Position numbers and translations under genes: made by a program
The notes under the pieces: generated by a model
What the model saw: only the letters and a program-made list of their open reading frames with translations
Databases searched by the model: none
What the model was told of the DNA's origin: nothing
Part shown: positions 24,291 to 35,462 of the stretch, piece after piece
How the letters are laid out: each line of letters starts with the position of its first letter
Position numbering within the stretch: position 1 is the stretch's first letter
Source of the DNA: Stictocephala bisonia
Lineage: Eukaryota > Arthropoda > Insecta > Hemiptera > Membracidae
Length of the DNA: 64,000 nt
NCBI GenBank assembly: GCA_035578905.1
Contig: JAQJVL010000001.1
Coordinates: 8,440,211-8,504,210, forward strand
Direction: 5' to 3'

Positions 24291-24770
24291 CATATGCTCC
24301 ATATTAATTTATTATAATTATATCCTCCTAGGACAAGCCTTTATCACAAAATTGTGGTTACCAAAGTAGCTACTTAAAACGAGAAAGTCTGGAAGCTCAC
24401 GCGCATTCACGAACCTAAGTTAAAACTGAGAGTAACAAAGTCCCGCATTGCAGACCAAAGAGTCCACGAACAATGGAAGTAGGGGAAGGAAGATTAAAAA
24501 CGAGCGGGGATGGGTAGTGTTGTCCGAATCACTGTCAGTTAACTACAAGCAAGGTGTTTCTTCCCCACTCATCACATTGTCTTCTACTAATCTCAGATGT
24601 TTTTGGGGTCCATTGTTACCCATTCATGCATCGTTCTTGACACTTTTTGATTGATTAACTATGCCTCATCACAGTGGTGAATACCACATTTAATGTCTTT
24701 CTTCACAACAAATTATTAAAGACCAGTTTTATCCAATTATAAATTATTCTTTTAAGTATAACTTTTAATT
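24291..24770. other. unassigned stretch
   Basis: The frame at 24448-24654 has no recognisable domain. No repeat was seen. Confidence 0.35.
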
Positions 24771-25669
24771 ATACATGGTTGGGGCCTGGAATATATTTAT
24801 TATTTTTATTTAAAACTATTGAAAGAAATTTAATGGAATGTTGTAGTTATATTCATTTCCCTATACCAAACTTTTAGACCATTTTAACCTATTTTTCGCA
24901 TATCCATGAAGGAAGTCTTAAAAATTTTAAATGTAATCCTACCTCGAGTTATACCTCATTTTAAAGATCTTTGTTTGTACAACACAACAGTTCAAACCTG
25001 AAGCCAAAAGGATAGCTCAGTCAGAAATTATCTCAAAGAATTTAATGTCATATAACTAACATTGCTTAAGAACAAGGTTAAGATAGTTTTGCCTATAGTT
25101 GTGTACTGCTATATTTTAACAGAAAACAGACCTAATAAGAAAAAATAATTAATTTTCGCAATAAATGATGTAAGCAATTATTATAATAATTTTCCTACTA
25201 TATTTTTAAGGTATACCTACTGTCAAAATTGTTTTAATAATTTGTTTTATATTTGTTAAATAGCATAGTTATTTTTATAACGCAGTCCTTCGTTACGATT
25301 GTTAATAATGAACAATATACTCAACAATAGAGACCTCAAACTGTTAAATAAATAGCAATATAACTATAAGAATTAGTTATATGACATTAAATTCTTTGAG
25401 TGGCTGTATTTTCTGACTGGGTCATCCTTTTGATCTCAGGTTTGCACTTTTGTACTGTACAAACAAAGACCTTTAAAATGAGGTATATCTCGAGGTAGCC
25501 TTACATTTAAAATTTCCATTACCTCCTTCATGGGCCATCCCCTGGCTATACGAAAAACGAGTGAAATTCTAAATGTTTGTAAAGGAGCATTTACATAACT
25601 ATAAAGTTTAATTACGTTTCTTTCAATAGTTTTAAAAATAATAAACATATTACAGACTTTTGCCCAACC
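24771..25669. mobile_element. inverted-repeat (foldback) element, about 290-bp arms
   Basis: The left arm 24771-25060 and right arm 25375-25669 are inverted copies sharing AAAACTATTGAAAGAAA, CCTCATTTTAAAGATCTTTG and CAAAGAATTTAATGTCATAT. The spacer of about 310 bp is AT-rich and non-coding. The outer ends share GGTTGGG. Arm divergence is moderate. The superfamily is unknown. Confidence 0.75.
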
Positions 25670-25678
25670 CTGTACAAC

Positions 25679-26180
25679 CTACAGATATCACATCTTATAG
25701 GAATATTTGTGCCAATAATTTGGTTAGGCTCACAACTAAAGCTGATTAAAACTGCATTACTTTTACATGGGACTACACTAGCTCTCCATAATGCACGACA
25801 AAATCAGCTGATAATTTGAGACACAAAATTTAAAGCTGGATGAGAAATCTGTGTGGATGAATGGTATAACCATTGATTTTATACACAAATAGATTTCCCA
25901 TCCAATGTTAAATTTTGAGTCTCAAAATATCAGCTGTTTTTGTGGTCCATTGTGGAGCGCTAGTGTAGTCCCATGTAAATGTAATGCAGTTTAAACCAGC
26001 TGTGGTTGCGGGTGTTAAATTTTGAGTCTCAAAATATCAGCTGTTTTTGTGGTCCATTGTGGAGCGCTAGTGTAGTCCCATGTAAATGTAGTGCAGTTTA
26101 AACCAGCTGTGGTTGCGGGCCACACAAACTAACGAAATTACTGCCACAAATATTCCTATTAGATGGTTTATCTATTGTAG
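25679..26180. mobile_element. long-TIR MITE with internal 107-bp duplication
   Basis: Terminal inverted repeats of about 220 bp share CTACA-ATAGAT-type ends, AATAGGAATATTTGTG, CAGCTG and ACATGGGACTACACTAGC. The right arm contains a 107-bp tandem duplication (25906-26012 and 26013-26118) that is almost identical. A half copy of the same family is at 43295-43500. Confidence 0.85.
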
Positions 26181-26228
26181 GTTTATATAATCAATGGTAT
26201 AACTAAGTAGTAATAATGTATTATTGCT

Positions 26229-26350
26229 GCCTCACTTGTAGCTCAGTGTTTAAAGATTCGGACTGCGGAGTAAAGTTCCAAGGTTCGAATACATAACTGA
26301 GCTGACGGTCAGTACTTAACTCGTTAAATAAAGTCCACGCGCAGGCTGGT
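26229..26350 (+). mobile_element. tRNA-derived SINE, family A, copy 2
   Basis: Shares GTAGCTCAGTG (A box), GATTCGGACTGCGGAG, GGTTCGAATAC (B box with one change, 26282-26292) and the tail GGTCAGTACTTAACTCGTTA and CACGCGCAGGC with the copy at 7534-7690. The acceptor-like ends are degraded. Confidence 0.8.
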
Positions 26351-26809
26351 AGTCATTTCTTTATACCTTCTAACATTGGATTATTTAACGAATGATTTCA
26401 GCTAATATAATCTTCATCAAAAGGATACAGGTCATTTTTTTCTAACCATGCCATCTTTGGGATCTTTTACATTATTTATGTACTGATCTGTACACGTACA
26501 TAAATAATGTAGTGTACAAAAAAACCGTAGTGCTAAGAAATGTTAAATGAGGAACATTCCCTTTTTTAAAGAGAATTAAAAATATGCAGGGAAAATTTTT
26601 TTCAAAATGGCCATCACATTGGAACAGGGCAGCCAACTAATTTTTTTCTAACGGACCACCTAGTATTTTATGGTGGTTTCGGATAGTAAATACAATTTTA
26701 ATACTTTATACTTGGATAAATTGTTATATACCCAAATGTATTCGAGTTAAATAGAGTCCAAGATTTCATATAATACAGGATGCCTAGGCATATCTGTTCT
26801 AAGTACAAG
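26351..26809. other. unassigned stretch with one perfect hairpin
   Basis: Apart from the hairpin at 26470-26511, no element could be named. Confidence 0.4.
26470..26511. repeat. perfect 15-bp stem hairpin
   Basis: ACATTATTTATGTAC and GTACATAAATAATGT are exact inverted copies around a 12-base loop. No terminator or gene context is evident. Confidence 0.85.
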
Positions 26810-27293
26810 AGGTTGTCTCATACAAGTACGCATCCATACCGCGCAGGTAGCAATTACGTCATAAGGAGGCCTCAGCTGTGTTTTTCACTGCTGTAAACAA
26901 AACAAACCGGAACAACGTAAAACATCTGATATCCGTACTCTCGATGACACATCCATCTGTGTTGTTGATTAATTTTTAATATGGTGTTTTATACTGTGGT
27001 AATGGCTTTGTTTTGAATAATTATGAATTCATATGACTATATTTGTGAAATGCCTGAAGTGAGGTGTGCCGTTGCAGTTTGTAATAATAGCCGTATGATA
27101 TTAAAATCAGACATTTAAAAATACTCTTGAAAACAATAAAGTAATAGTTTTTAGTGTGTAGTTTTAATTGATCAGCATGCTTTGTTGGAGGTACAGAGTA
27201 AGTAATACAGAAGTAAGTAATACTCTGTGGTCGGAGGTCTCCCTCTGACGTCACAACTCGGCTTATATAGACCATATGAGAATGAGACAACCT
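26810..27293. mobile_element. MITE with AGGTTGTCTCAT terminal inverted repeats
   Basis: The first 12 bases AGGTTGTCTCAT are perfectly inverted at the right end. Weaker inverted similarity continues for about 60 bp (ACGTCA, GAGGCCTC/GAGACCTC). Length is 484 bp, with no coding capacity. No clear target-site duplication was seen. Confidence 0.65.
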
Positions 27294-27717
27294 GTTGTAT
27301 AGGAACCTTGTTGTTAGCTGTTAATTAGAATCATATCATTGTTGTAATACAAACAATTACTAATCTATGGATTAGTCTGTCAATTGTTTCTGTTTATTGA
27401 GACAATTATTCTACATTACCTAAGAATAAGGTAAAAAAAATAAAAAAAAGGTTTTATTGTTTTTGTGAGTTTTTTTACGGAGCTTATAAACTATGAAAGA
27501 CTTGATATGGTTGAGGAGTATTTTCTAAATAACAGAAACTGTAATGCAGCAAGAAGCGCACAGCAGGACAGGTACAGGTGCACAACAAGTAGGTATTTGG
27601 AAAACCATACAAATGCATTACCGCACGTTAGGTTCACATAGGCACAGTAAACAGTAACTGTTGATAGACTGAAAGGTTATCAGTTATTAATTGTTTATGT
27701 CCCAACTATGTTGTGGT
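27294..27717. other. unassigned AT-rich spacer between MITEs
   Basis: No feature recognised. Confidence 0.4.
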
Positions 27718-28436
27718 CAAGGTAAGTAGAATTATAAGACAGGGATCAAATGACGTCATTGGAGATATCAGCTGACTTTTAGCCGGAGCTGTCACTGTGT
27801 TTGAGGAACAGTGTAATAATGACTTGCAGAGTATTCCAGTAACACGTTACGATAACCTAATATTTTAACTATAATGTTTTACAGCTGATTTCTCACATTA
27901 ATGTCTTCATAGTTGTTTACTATTTATTTAAAAAAAGCCTATTGTCAATAATTAATATGTCTGATTAATTTAAGAAGAATTTAATGTAATTATGTTATTT
28001 ATTATTAGTATAATGAGAAGTATTGTTATCCTAGACATACAAATGTTTGGTTATATTGTATATAATTAGGAATGACACTAATATAATACAAATAGAGGCC
28101 GATATTATTCTTTCAGGTAAATGAAGGAAATAAAATTATTTTGGTTCTACAAAGTATTGTGACATCACTTAGTAACGATAAATTGTTTGGTTTACATACG
28201 CCTAGTACGTGTTCTCACGTAAAGGTGCCACCGTCCAAACAGTTTCTGCAGTTCCAGTTCCAGACAATACAAATATTAGTTGTAGTTTTCCGCGACCGGC
28301 TACAGCGATAACAGTTTCTTATTAAAATACTTTTGTTTATTATGTTGCGTAAAATAACGCTTATTTCAACATCTGGTGGAACGACCTCTCCAATGACGTC
28401 ATCTGATACGTACCCTATGTTATTTCACTTACCTTG
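27718..28436. mobile_element. MITE, 719 bp, CAAGGTAAGT terminal repeats
   Basis: Both ends read inward as CAAGGTAAGT, and then both carry ATGACGTCATTGGAGA about 35 bp inside. The flanks TTGTGGT and TAGTGGT may be a diverged 7-bp target-site duplication. No open frame is present. Confidence 0.7.
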
Positions 28437-28699
28437 TAGTGGTTATAATTAACAGCTGGCAATTGTAAAAGAGGACTACTAGACCATTTATAACAGATAC
28501 TACTAGTTTAGCACTTTAAGGCAAAACCGTTATCAGAATAGAATGGTGGAACTATCACTGACTTGTCATAAGTTGTCGATGCTTATAATTTATTATTTTA
28601 ACTTGAGAATAAAATGTTTTCTACAATTACTCATATTATCCACTAAATATAAAAATAAGTACATATTTTCATTCCCACCTTCCATTGAAAGTAAGTACA
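28437..28699. other. spacer
   Basis: No feature recognised. Confidence 0.4.
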
Positions 28700-29810
28700 A
28701 TTATTCAATGGAATGACAACTATTCACTAATATGCGGAGGATACAACACTATGCTTCAAAGCTGAGTCATTCTGCACTTTAAATTGAAGCGTTCACTAAT
28801 CTTAATGCCTGTGTTCAGCAATTTGAAAGGGAATATTTATCTACAAACCATTCAAAAACAAATTACATTCATTTTTCTCTAAGAGATCAAGAGTCTTGCT
28901 TAAAGTCACAGATAATGGTTGATGGCATCCTTCTTGATGAAACAAACTCTGTAAAGTTCATGGGAATTCACCTAGATAGGGCATTGAGCTGGAGGTGCCA
29001 CATTGACAGCGTTAGTGCAAAAATTGCCTCTGGTATTTTTGCTTTGAGAAACATTTCAAAACTTTACACAGTTAAAGTACAGTTAATGGCCTATGTTGGT
29101 CTCATTTACCCTCACCTTACCTACGGAGTAAGACTGTGGGGTAGCTGTTCCTTGGACAGACTTCAAAGAGTTTTTCGGCTTACAAAAAAGAGCAATGCGA
29201 ATAATTTTCAAATTAAAAGTTAGAGAGTCATGCAAACAGTCTTTCAGGAAATTAGGTTTGCTAACGCTGCCTTGCATTTACATTTTGGAGACTGAACTCT
29301 ATTGTAGATTCAAATGTGATTTAACTCGAGGTAGCGACATCCATCAACAACACGAAACAAGAAGTAGTCACAGTAATAGAGTGGCTCGGCACCGTACATC
29401 GGCCCTGGAACGCAAACCGTCTCTAGCAGGCGTCAACATTTTAAACATTCTCCCAGATTATATTAAAATCAAAACTTAAACAAATTCAAGTCTCGATTAA
29501 AAGACTACTTAGTGGCTCTCGCTTGTTATTCTGAGGGTGAGTGTATAGTAGACCCCTAATTTGCAGACGGCTCGGGAGAGATCCTGTATGAATGTTATTG
29601 TTGTTTGTATTGAATGAATGCGTGACTCTGTGTATGAATGAACTCCCCCCCCCTCTAAACTTTACTGAAATTGTTACTATAGTTATTTTAATCCCATCAC
29701 TTAATGTATCATTAGTTTGTATGATCATTAATACTAGTAATATGAATTTTGCTATACAATATGTACATATTGTCAAAAAGCAATAAAATCTATTTCAATT
29801 CATTTCATTC
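28700..29810 (+). pseudogene. Jockey-clade LINE reverse transcriptase relic with 3' UTR
   Basis: 28731-28770 reads YAEDTTLCFKAES, the catalytic palm motif normally YADD, with the first Asp changed to Glu. After stops and a frame change, the frame 28915-29190 gives DETNSVKFMGIHLDRALSW, ASGIFALRNISK and YGLIYPHLTYGVRLWG-like blocks. Then, one frame over, 29185-29476 gives KSNAMRIIFKLK, RESC, LTLPCIYILETELYCR, RGSDIHQ-HETRS and RHRTSALERKPSLAGVNILN. These are the thumb and C-terminal blocks of Jockey-clade insect LINEs in the correct order. A 3' untranslated region follows, with an AATAAA at 29783 and a TTCAATTCATTTCATTC tail. The copy is 5'-truncated within RT, with at least two frameshifts, several stops and a damaged active site. 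Confidence 0.88.
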
Positions 29811-29904
29811 TAACCTAAAATCAAAACGGTACTGTTTCAGAACACCAATTTGGATTCTTTACAAAATAACAAAAGTAGTAACGTAAAAACAATCATAATG
29901 TATT

Positions 29905-30165
29905 TTTTGCAATCTCCAATGTTGTAAAGCATATTGATGCCAATCTCCAATGTTGTAAAGATGTTGATGCCAATCTCCAATGTTGTAAAGTATATTGACG
30001 CCAATCTCCAATGTTGTAAAGTATATTGATGCCAATATCCAATGTTGTAAAGTATATTGACGCCAATCTCCAATGTTGTAAAGTATATTGATGCCAATCT
30101 CCAATGTTGTAAAGTATATTGATGCCAATCTCCAATGTTGTAAAGTATATTGATGCCAATTTTTT
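29905..30165. repeat. 31-bp minisatellite, about 8 copies
   Basis: CCAATCTCCAATGTTGTAAA followed by GTATATTGATG recurs every 31 bp; one copy is shortened. Minus-strand open frames across it are repeat artefacts. Confidence 0.95.
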
Positions 30166-30533
30166 TCACTTGACAAATGCTGTCAATACGGTGGACCATG
30201 AATGAACTGCTTATAAATAAACTGAATGTTTTAATGGATTTTTGTTCTGGATCGCATTCTATTTTATGGTTTAATTGTATGGTGGTTAGTGAGCAGCAGG
30301 ACTTAACTGAGGAAGCACTGTGCAGGACCACAGAGGAAAAAGAAACAGATGTTGCTTTCTTGTGGCCGCAGCGAATGCCTTAGTGGCGGTTATGGATAGA
30401 TTACAACTAATGTACACCTTTAAGCATCTGTAAGTAATAATTACTTCGTTTATCCTTGAGGATTCTTGGAAATAAGAATGGGACTGATAAGTTGCTGACC
30501 CTTCCATCGTATGTCAAGGTGGAGAAATAACTA
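30166..30533. other. unassigned stretch
   Basis: The frame 30177-30383 has no recognisable domain. No repeat was found. Confidence 0.35.
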
Positions 30534-30541
30534 CTCGACAG

Positions 30542-31051
30542 CAGTGGCGGCTTTTGACCTAGTGTGGGGGTTCACACACCGGGGGTTTTGGGGTGTACGG
30601 AGTACCCCACAAGTAAAAGCGCGTAAGTAAAATGTTGTAAAAACTATACGCTTAAACATGCATTTTAAAATATTTTACAACATATTTTAACATAGTTAAA
30701 AACCATACTTAACCAAACAACAGATTTTAAAAGGAGCGGGAGTGGAGCACACGGCAAGTGTGCACCGCTGGCTTCTACTACAGACGGCCCCACCACCGCC
30801 TTCCAGACAGAACAGCTGATTAGGCATTGCATGGAGTACAACCGGGACTGTGCGACAGTACTGCGGGATTAGCGGAAGCTAGCTGAAGGCGCCTCTTTGA
30901 GTTTTCTTACGTTTAAAAAGTTTAAAAATTGAAATTTCGTAATTTCAATGTGTAAATAATTTAACCTAAACTTTAAATGTGGTTCATTTTCTTTTTCAAA
31001 TCTCACAGGGGGTACACGTGCTCATGTGCTCTTATGGAGTAACCGCCACTG
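30542..31051. mobile_element. hAT-type MITE with perfect 8-bp target-site duplication
   Basis: The termini are CAGTGGCGG and CCGCCACTG. The 8-bp direct repeat CTCGACAG flanks the element exactly (30534-30541 and 31052-31059). Length is 510 bp and non-coding. CAGTG-type ends with an 8-bp duplication are the hAT signature. GC-rich subterminal parts flank an AT-rich centre. Confidence 0.92.
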
Positions 31052-31059
31052 CTCGACAG

Positions 31060-31170
31060 ACACTTAGCGCACTATTGAATGCGACCTCTGTTTATTTCTT
31101 CTCTGTGACATGACACACCGAGTCAGTGTATCTCCCAAACCTGAACCTGACGGCGGAAATGGCCGAGTCC
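31060..31170. other. spacer
   Basis: Short unique sequence between the hAT MITE and the minisatellite. Confidence 0.4.
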
Positions 31171-31595
31171 TATCATCATCTACAATTTGTAATGATGATA
31201 TACGGACACGTACTTTGTGATGATAATGTATATGTATAATTTTTTATTTACTATACTCATAAAATGTGAATGCATGTATACTGTTGTAATGCAATGTATT
31301 TGAATACTGCAATTAATAAATTGATTTATTTATGTACTTTGTGATGATGATGTACGTGCAAGTTCATTGAGGTGATGATATGCGCACACGTACTTAGTGA
31401 TGATGATGTACGTGCACGCACTTTGTGATGACGATGTACGTACTTGTACTTGTGATGATGATGTAATTTGTGGTGACGATGTACGTACGTGAACTTTGTG
31501 ATGACGATGTACGTACGTGTACTGTGTGATGACGATGTGCATTCGTGAACTGTATTATGATGATGTATTTGATATTATTTAGAGAGGTTTTTAAT
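31171..31595. repeat. minisatellite GATGATGATGTACGTGCAC, left part
   Basis: Units of about 25-32 bp (ACTTTGTGATGACGATGTAC) repeat irregularly. The array resumes at 32770 after the large palindrome, which therefore lies inside it. Confidence 0.85.
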
Positions 31596-32769
31596 TATTG
31601 AAAGGTTAACATTGTTATGCCTTTTCACTCTCTACCCTCACAGCAATTGAAACCTCGCTGTTTGTAGGCAGGTCGCTAAACAACCGTGACCGTAGCACTA
31701 CTACTCTAGTATGTTATAATCAAATTTAGATATAAGAAGATGAGGATGAAATATAATTAAAAGTCTCATTCATATTTGAAAATAATTTAGAAATAGGGCG
31801 CACCGAATTGGTGTTTGTGAAAACGGATATTAGTAAATTCTTACTTCCGTGCCCAGCTAGTAATTCCTCATTGGATTACTTATTTATTGTTGTCATGTAG
31901 TGGCTTCGTGCCTATCTACATCTGAAGAGACTAGTACAAGGTCGAAACAACAGTATGCACACTTCCACCCTGAAAGATGGGTTGGTCTTATTTCACTTAG
32001 CGCAGGCTCAATCAATTTAGAATTTCCAAACCACGCCGTTGCAATAGACAGTCAACACACGAGTCGTAACGTGCGACAGCTCTAATGCTCAGAGAGGTTG
32101 GAGTCCGGTTTGGGAATTTTAACTAATTGGAAAATTGGCATAGGGCAAGACCCTCACCAACCTTTTGAAAAAGAATTCTTACAGGTTTATTCTTTTTCAA
32201 AAGGTTGGTGAGGGTCTTGCCCTATGCCAATTCTCCAATTAATTAAAATTCCCAAACCGGACTCCAACCTCTCTGAGCATTAGAGCTGTCGCACGTTACG
32301 ACTCGTGTGTTGACGGTCTATTGCAACGGCGTGGTTTGGAAATTCTAAATTGATTGAGCCTGCGCTAAGTGAAATACGACCAACCCATCTTTCAGGGTGG
32401 AAGTGTGCATACTGTTGTTTCGACCTTGTTCTAGTCTCTTCAGATGTAGATAGGCACGAAGCCACTACATGACAACAATAAATAAGTAATCCAATGAGGA
32501 ATTACTAGCTGGGCACGGAAGTAAGAATTTACTAATATCCGTTTTCACAAACACCAATTTGGTGCGCCCTATTTCTAAATTATTTTCAAATATGAATGAG
32601 ACTTTTAATTATATTTCATCCTCATCTTCTTATATCTAAATTTGATTATAACATACTAGAGTAGTAGTGCTACGGTCGCGGTTGTTTAGCGACCTGCCTA
32701 CAAACAGCGAGGTTTCAATTGCTGTGAGGGTAGAGAGTGAAAAGGCATAACAATGTTAACCTTTCAATA
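31596..32769. mobile_element. near-perfect 581-bp-arm palindrome with hammerhead-like core
   Basis: The left arm 31596-32176 and right arm 32189-32769 are inverted copies with very few differences, around a 12-bp spacer. Each arm carries a full hammerhead-like core. On the plus strand CTGAAGA is at 31922-31928, a hairpin closed by GAC/GTC follows, and GAAAC is at 31944-31948. The mirror copy is at 32417-32443. A possible stem I (GTG and CAT paired with ATG and CAC) flanks it with a bulge. A canonical cleavage triplet before ATG is not intact by one base. The identical frames at 31900-32085 and 32280-32465 are the same arm read twice. The GATGATGTAC minisatellite lies on both sides. Confidence 0.88.
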
Positions 32770-32945
32770 ATGATGATGTACTTGCATTGCACTTTGTAGT
32801 GACGATATACTTACGTGCACTTTGTGATAGCAATGTAAGTACGTGCACTTTGTGATAGTGATGTAAGCACGTGTACTTTGTGATGATAATATACTTGCAC
32901 GTACTTTGTGATGATGTTATTCGCGTAAAGTATGTGCAAGGCTTT
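32770..32945. repeat. minisatellite GATGATGATGTACGTGCAC, right part
   Basis: Continuation of 31171-31595 beyond the palindrome, with ACTTTGTGATGATGAT-type words. Confidence 0.8.
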
Positions 32946-33004
32946 GATTTTGGAAATAGATAAAGACAGCATTCATTACTTAACCCATACTTCAATTTAG
33001 TTCA

Positions 33005-34190
33005 TGGTAGACTTCTGTAAAATGTGTGTAACTTAACAAGAAGGTTGTTAGGTCATATGGCAGGCTACTGTAAAATATGTGTAACCTAACATTAGTGTGT
33101 TTAGTTTTACGGTAGGCTACTATAAAATGTGTAACCTAACGAAAATATGTTCAGTTTATAAGGTATTCTACTGTAAAATGTGTGTAACCTAACAAAAAAG
33201 TGTTTAGTTTATAAGTTAGGCTACTATAAAACGTGTAACCTAACGAGAATGTGTTTAGTTTATATGGTAGACTACTGTAAAATGTGTGTAACCTAACAAG
33301 AATGTGTTCAGTTTATGTAGTAGGCTACTGTAAAATGTGTGTAGCCTAACAAGAATGTGTTTAGTTTATGTAGTAGACTACTGTAAAATGTGTGTAACCT
33401 AACGAGAATGTGTTTAGTTTATGTAGTAGACTACTGTAAAATGTGTATAACCTAACGAGAATGTGTTTAGTTTATGTAGTAGACTACTGTATAATGTGTG
33501 TAACCTAACGAGAATGTGTTTAGTTTATATGGTAGGCTACTGTAAAATGTGTGTAACCTAACAAGAATGTGTTTAGTTTATATGGTAGGCTAATGTAAAA
33601 TGTGTGTAACCTAACGAGAATGTGTTTAGTTTATATGGTAGGCTACTGTATAATGTGTGTAACCTAACGAGAATGTGTTTAGTTTATATGGTAGGCTACT
33701 GTATAATGTGTGTAACCTAACGAGAATGTGTTTAGTTTATATGGTAGGCTACTGTATAATGTGTGTAACCTAACGAGAATGTGTTTAGTTTATATGGTAG
33801 GCTACTGTATGATGTGTGTAACCTAACGAGACTGTGTTTAGTTTATATGGTAGGCTACTATAAAATGTGTATAACCTAACGAGAATGTGTTTAGTTTATG
33901 TGGTAGGCTACTGTATAATGTGTGTAACCTAACGAGAATGTGTTTAGTTTATATGGTAGGCTACTATAAAATGTGTATAACCTAACGAGAATGTGTTTAG
34001 TTTATATAGTAGGCTACTATAAAATGTGTATAACCTAACGAGAATGTGTTTAGTTTATGAGGTAGGCTACTGTATAATGTATGTAACCTAACGAGAATGT
34101 GTTTACTTTATGTGGTAGACTACTGTAAAATGTGTTTAACCAGAATGTGTTTAGTTTATATGGTAGGCTACTGTAAAATGGCCATTTTCT
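33005..34190. repeat. 53-bp minisatellite containing CCTAAC, about 22 copies
   Basis: Units read GTGTGTAACCTAACGAGAAT, GTGTTTAGTTTATATGGTAG and GCTACTGTAAAAT. Left copies are more diverged; the central ones (33380-34060) are homogeneous, with runs of GTATAATG variants. Confidence 0.96.
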
Positions 34191-35462
34191 ATAAAATAGA
34201 ACTCGGGTGTTGTTTATAGTGTGATTTTATTTCACTTCGTTAATTGTCACATTTTAATTGTTTGTACCATTTGGTTTTCTCCTGATAATTACTTCAGATA
34301 GGCCTGCATATATCATGTACCTTAGAACACCTATTTATTTTTCAACGATGCCATAATCCATAAATTAATTTCTCAATTATGTCATTCAAGAAGGCAGTAT
34401 TAATGATTTATAAATATAGAAACGTTGAGATAACAAATTATGCAGTTAGGCCTACAACGCCTAGAATGATTAACCTAAAATCAATAATGATCACGTACCC
34501 TAAACAATCGATTAATAGGCTATAAGATACATTAAATCATAGAAAACTAGTGACAAATATGTGTAGAGTGAATGTTAATGTAGTGACAAACGAAAATTAT
34601 ATAAAACCTAGACAGGTTTAACTCAAGTGTGAAGGACATAAGCACAGAAAATTCCTTCTTTATTTTCTTCTGTACCAGCCTAAGAGAGTTTACGACTAGA
34701 GATTTTTACAATTAAATATGTCTATGACTAACTAACGAAATAAGAAATAGGTAACAAGTGAACACTACAACCTAGATAACTGGCAAATAAATGTGCAATG
34801 GCCACATTATACACAAACAATCAACTAACACAAATTAAAGTTAGCAATTTTAACGACATAATATAAACTAAATAATTAATAATAGATTAAGTACTAAAAA
34901 AATTGTTTATTGAAATATCTATTGCCACTTCTTAATTAGTAACGTTTTAATTGCTTACTGATGTAATATTTATATAAATTGAAATTCATATTGTAAGTAT
35001 GATAACTCTATGTAGCAGTATGATAAAGGTATTTTAAAATGGAATATCGTATTGAAGGAATACGTAATTTTCTTTTCCGTTTCCAGTGCGGCAGATGTGA
35101 GAAACATTATCATTCTGTATTGTGTGATTCTTGTTCATTCAACGTTATTATCTATCTCATAATAATAAATTTATTTGCAATTACCGTATAAGTTTCTATA
35201 TTTAATTTCACTACACAAAGTAGGCATTTAACTACAAAGTAATAAATTAATTAAGCCTTCCAAACTTTAAATTAAATCAGTTTTTTAGTTGAATCAAAAG
35301 GCCTACTTGCACAGCAAATCATGGAGGTAGGTCTCTTTATCTTAACTCAATCAGAACAACTGATCTTGATTCATGACTTAAAAAATTATGAAATAATATT
35401 TACACAAAGACACATTAATTAATATAATTATTCATATTTTTTGCCTCCAGAATCGTTTTAGT
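34191..35462. other. long AT-rich stretch without recognised features
   Basis: About 1.3 kb with no open frame over 60 codons and no visible repeat structure. Confidence 0.5.

Noticed and set aside
29837..30331. Minus-strand repeat protein (ASIYFTTLEIG-type)
   Set aside because: Read-through of a 31-bp minisatellite. Three frames are open at once.
31900..32465. A duplicated small gene in inverted orientation (two identical 61-codon frames)
   Set aside because: The frames are the same palindrome arm read from both sides and contain the hammerhead-like module. No independent evidence for coding.
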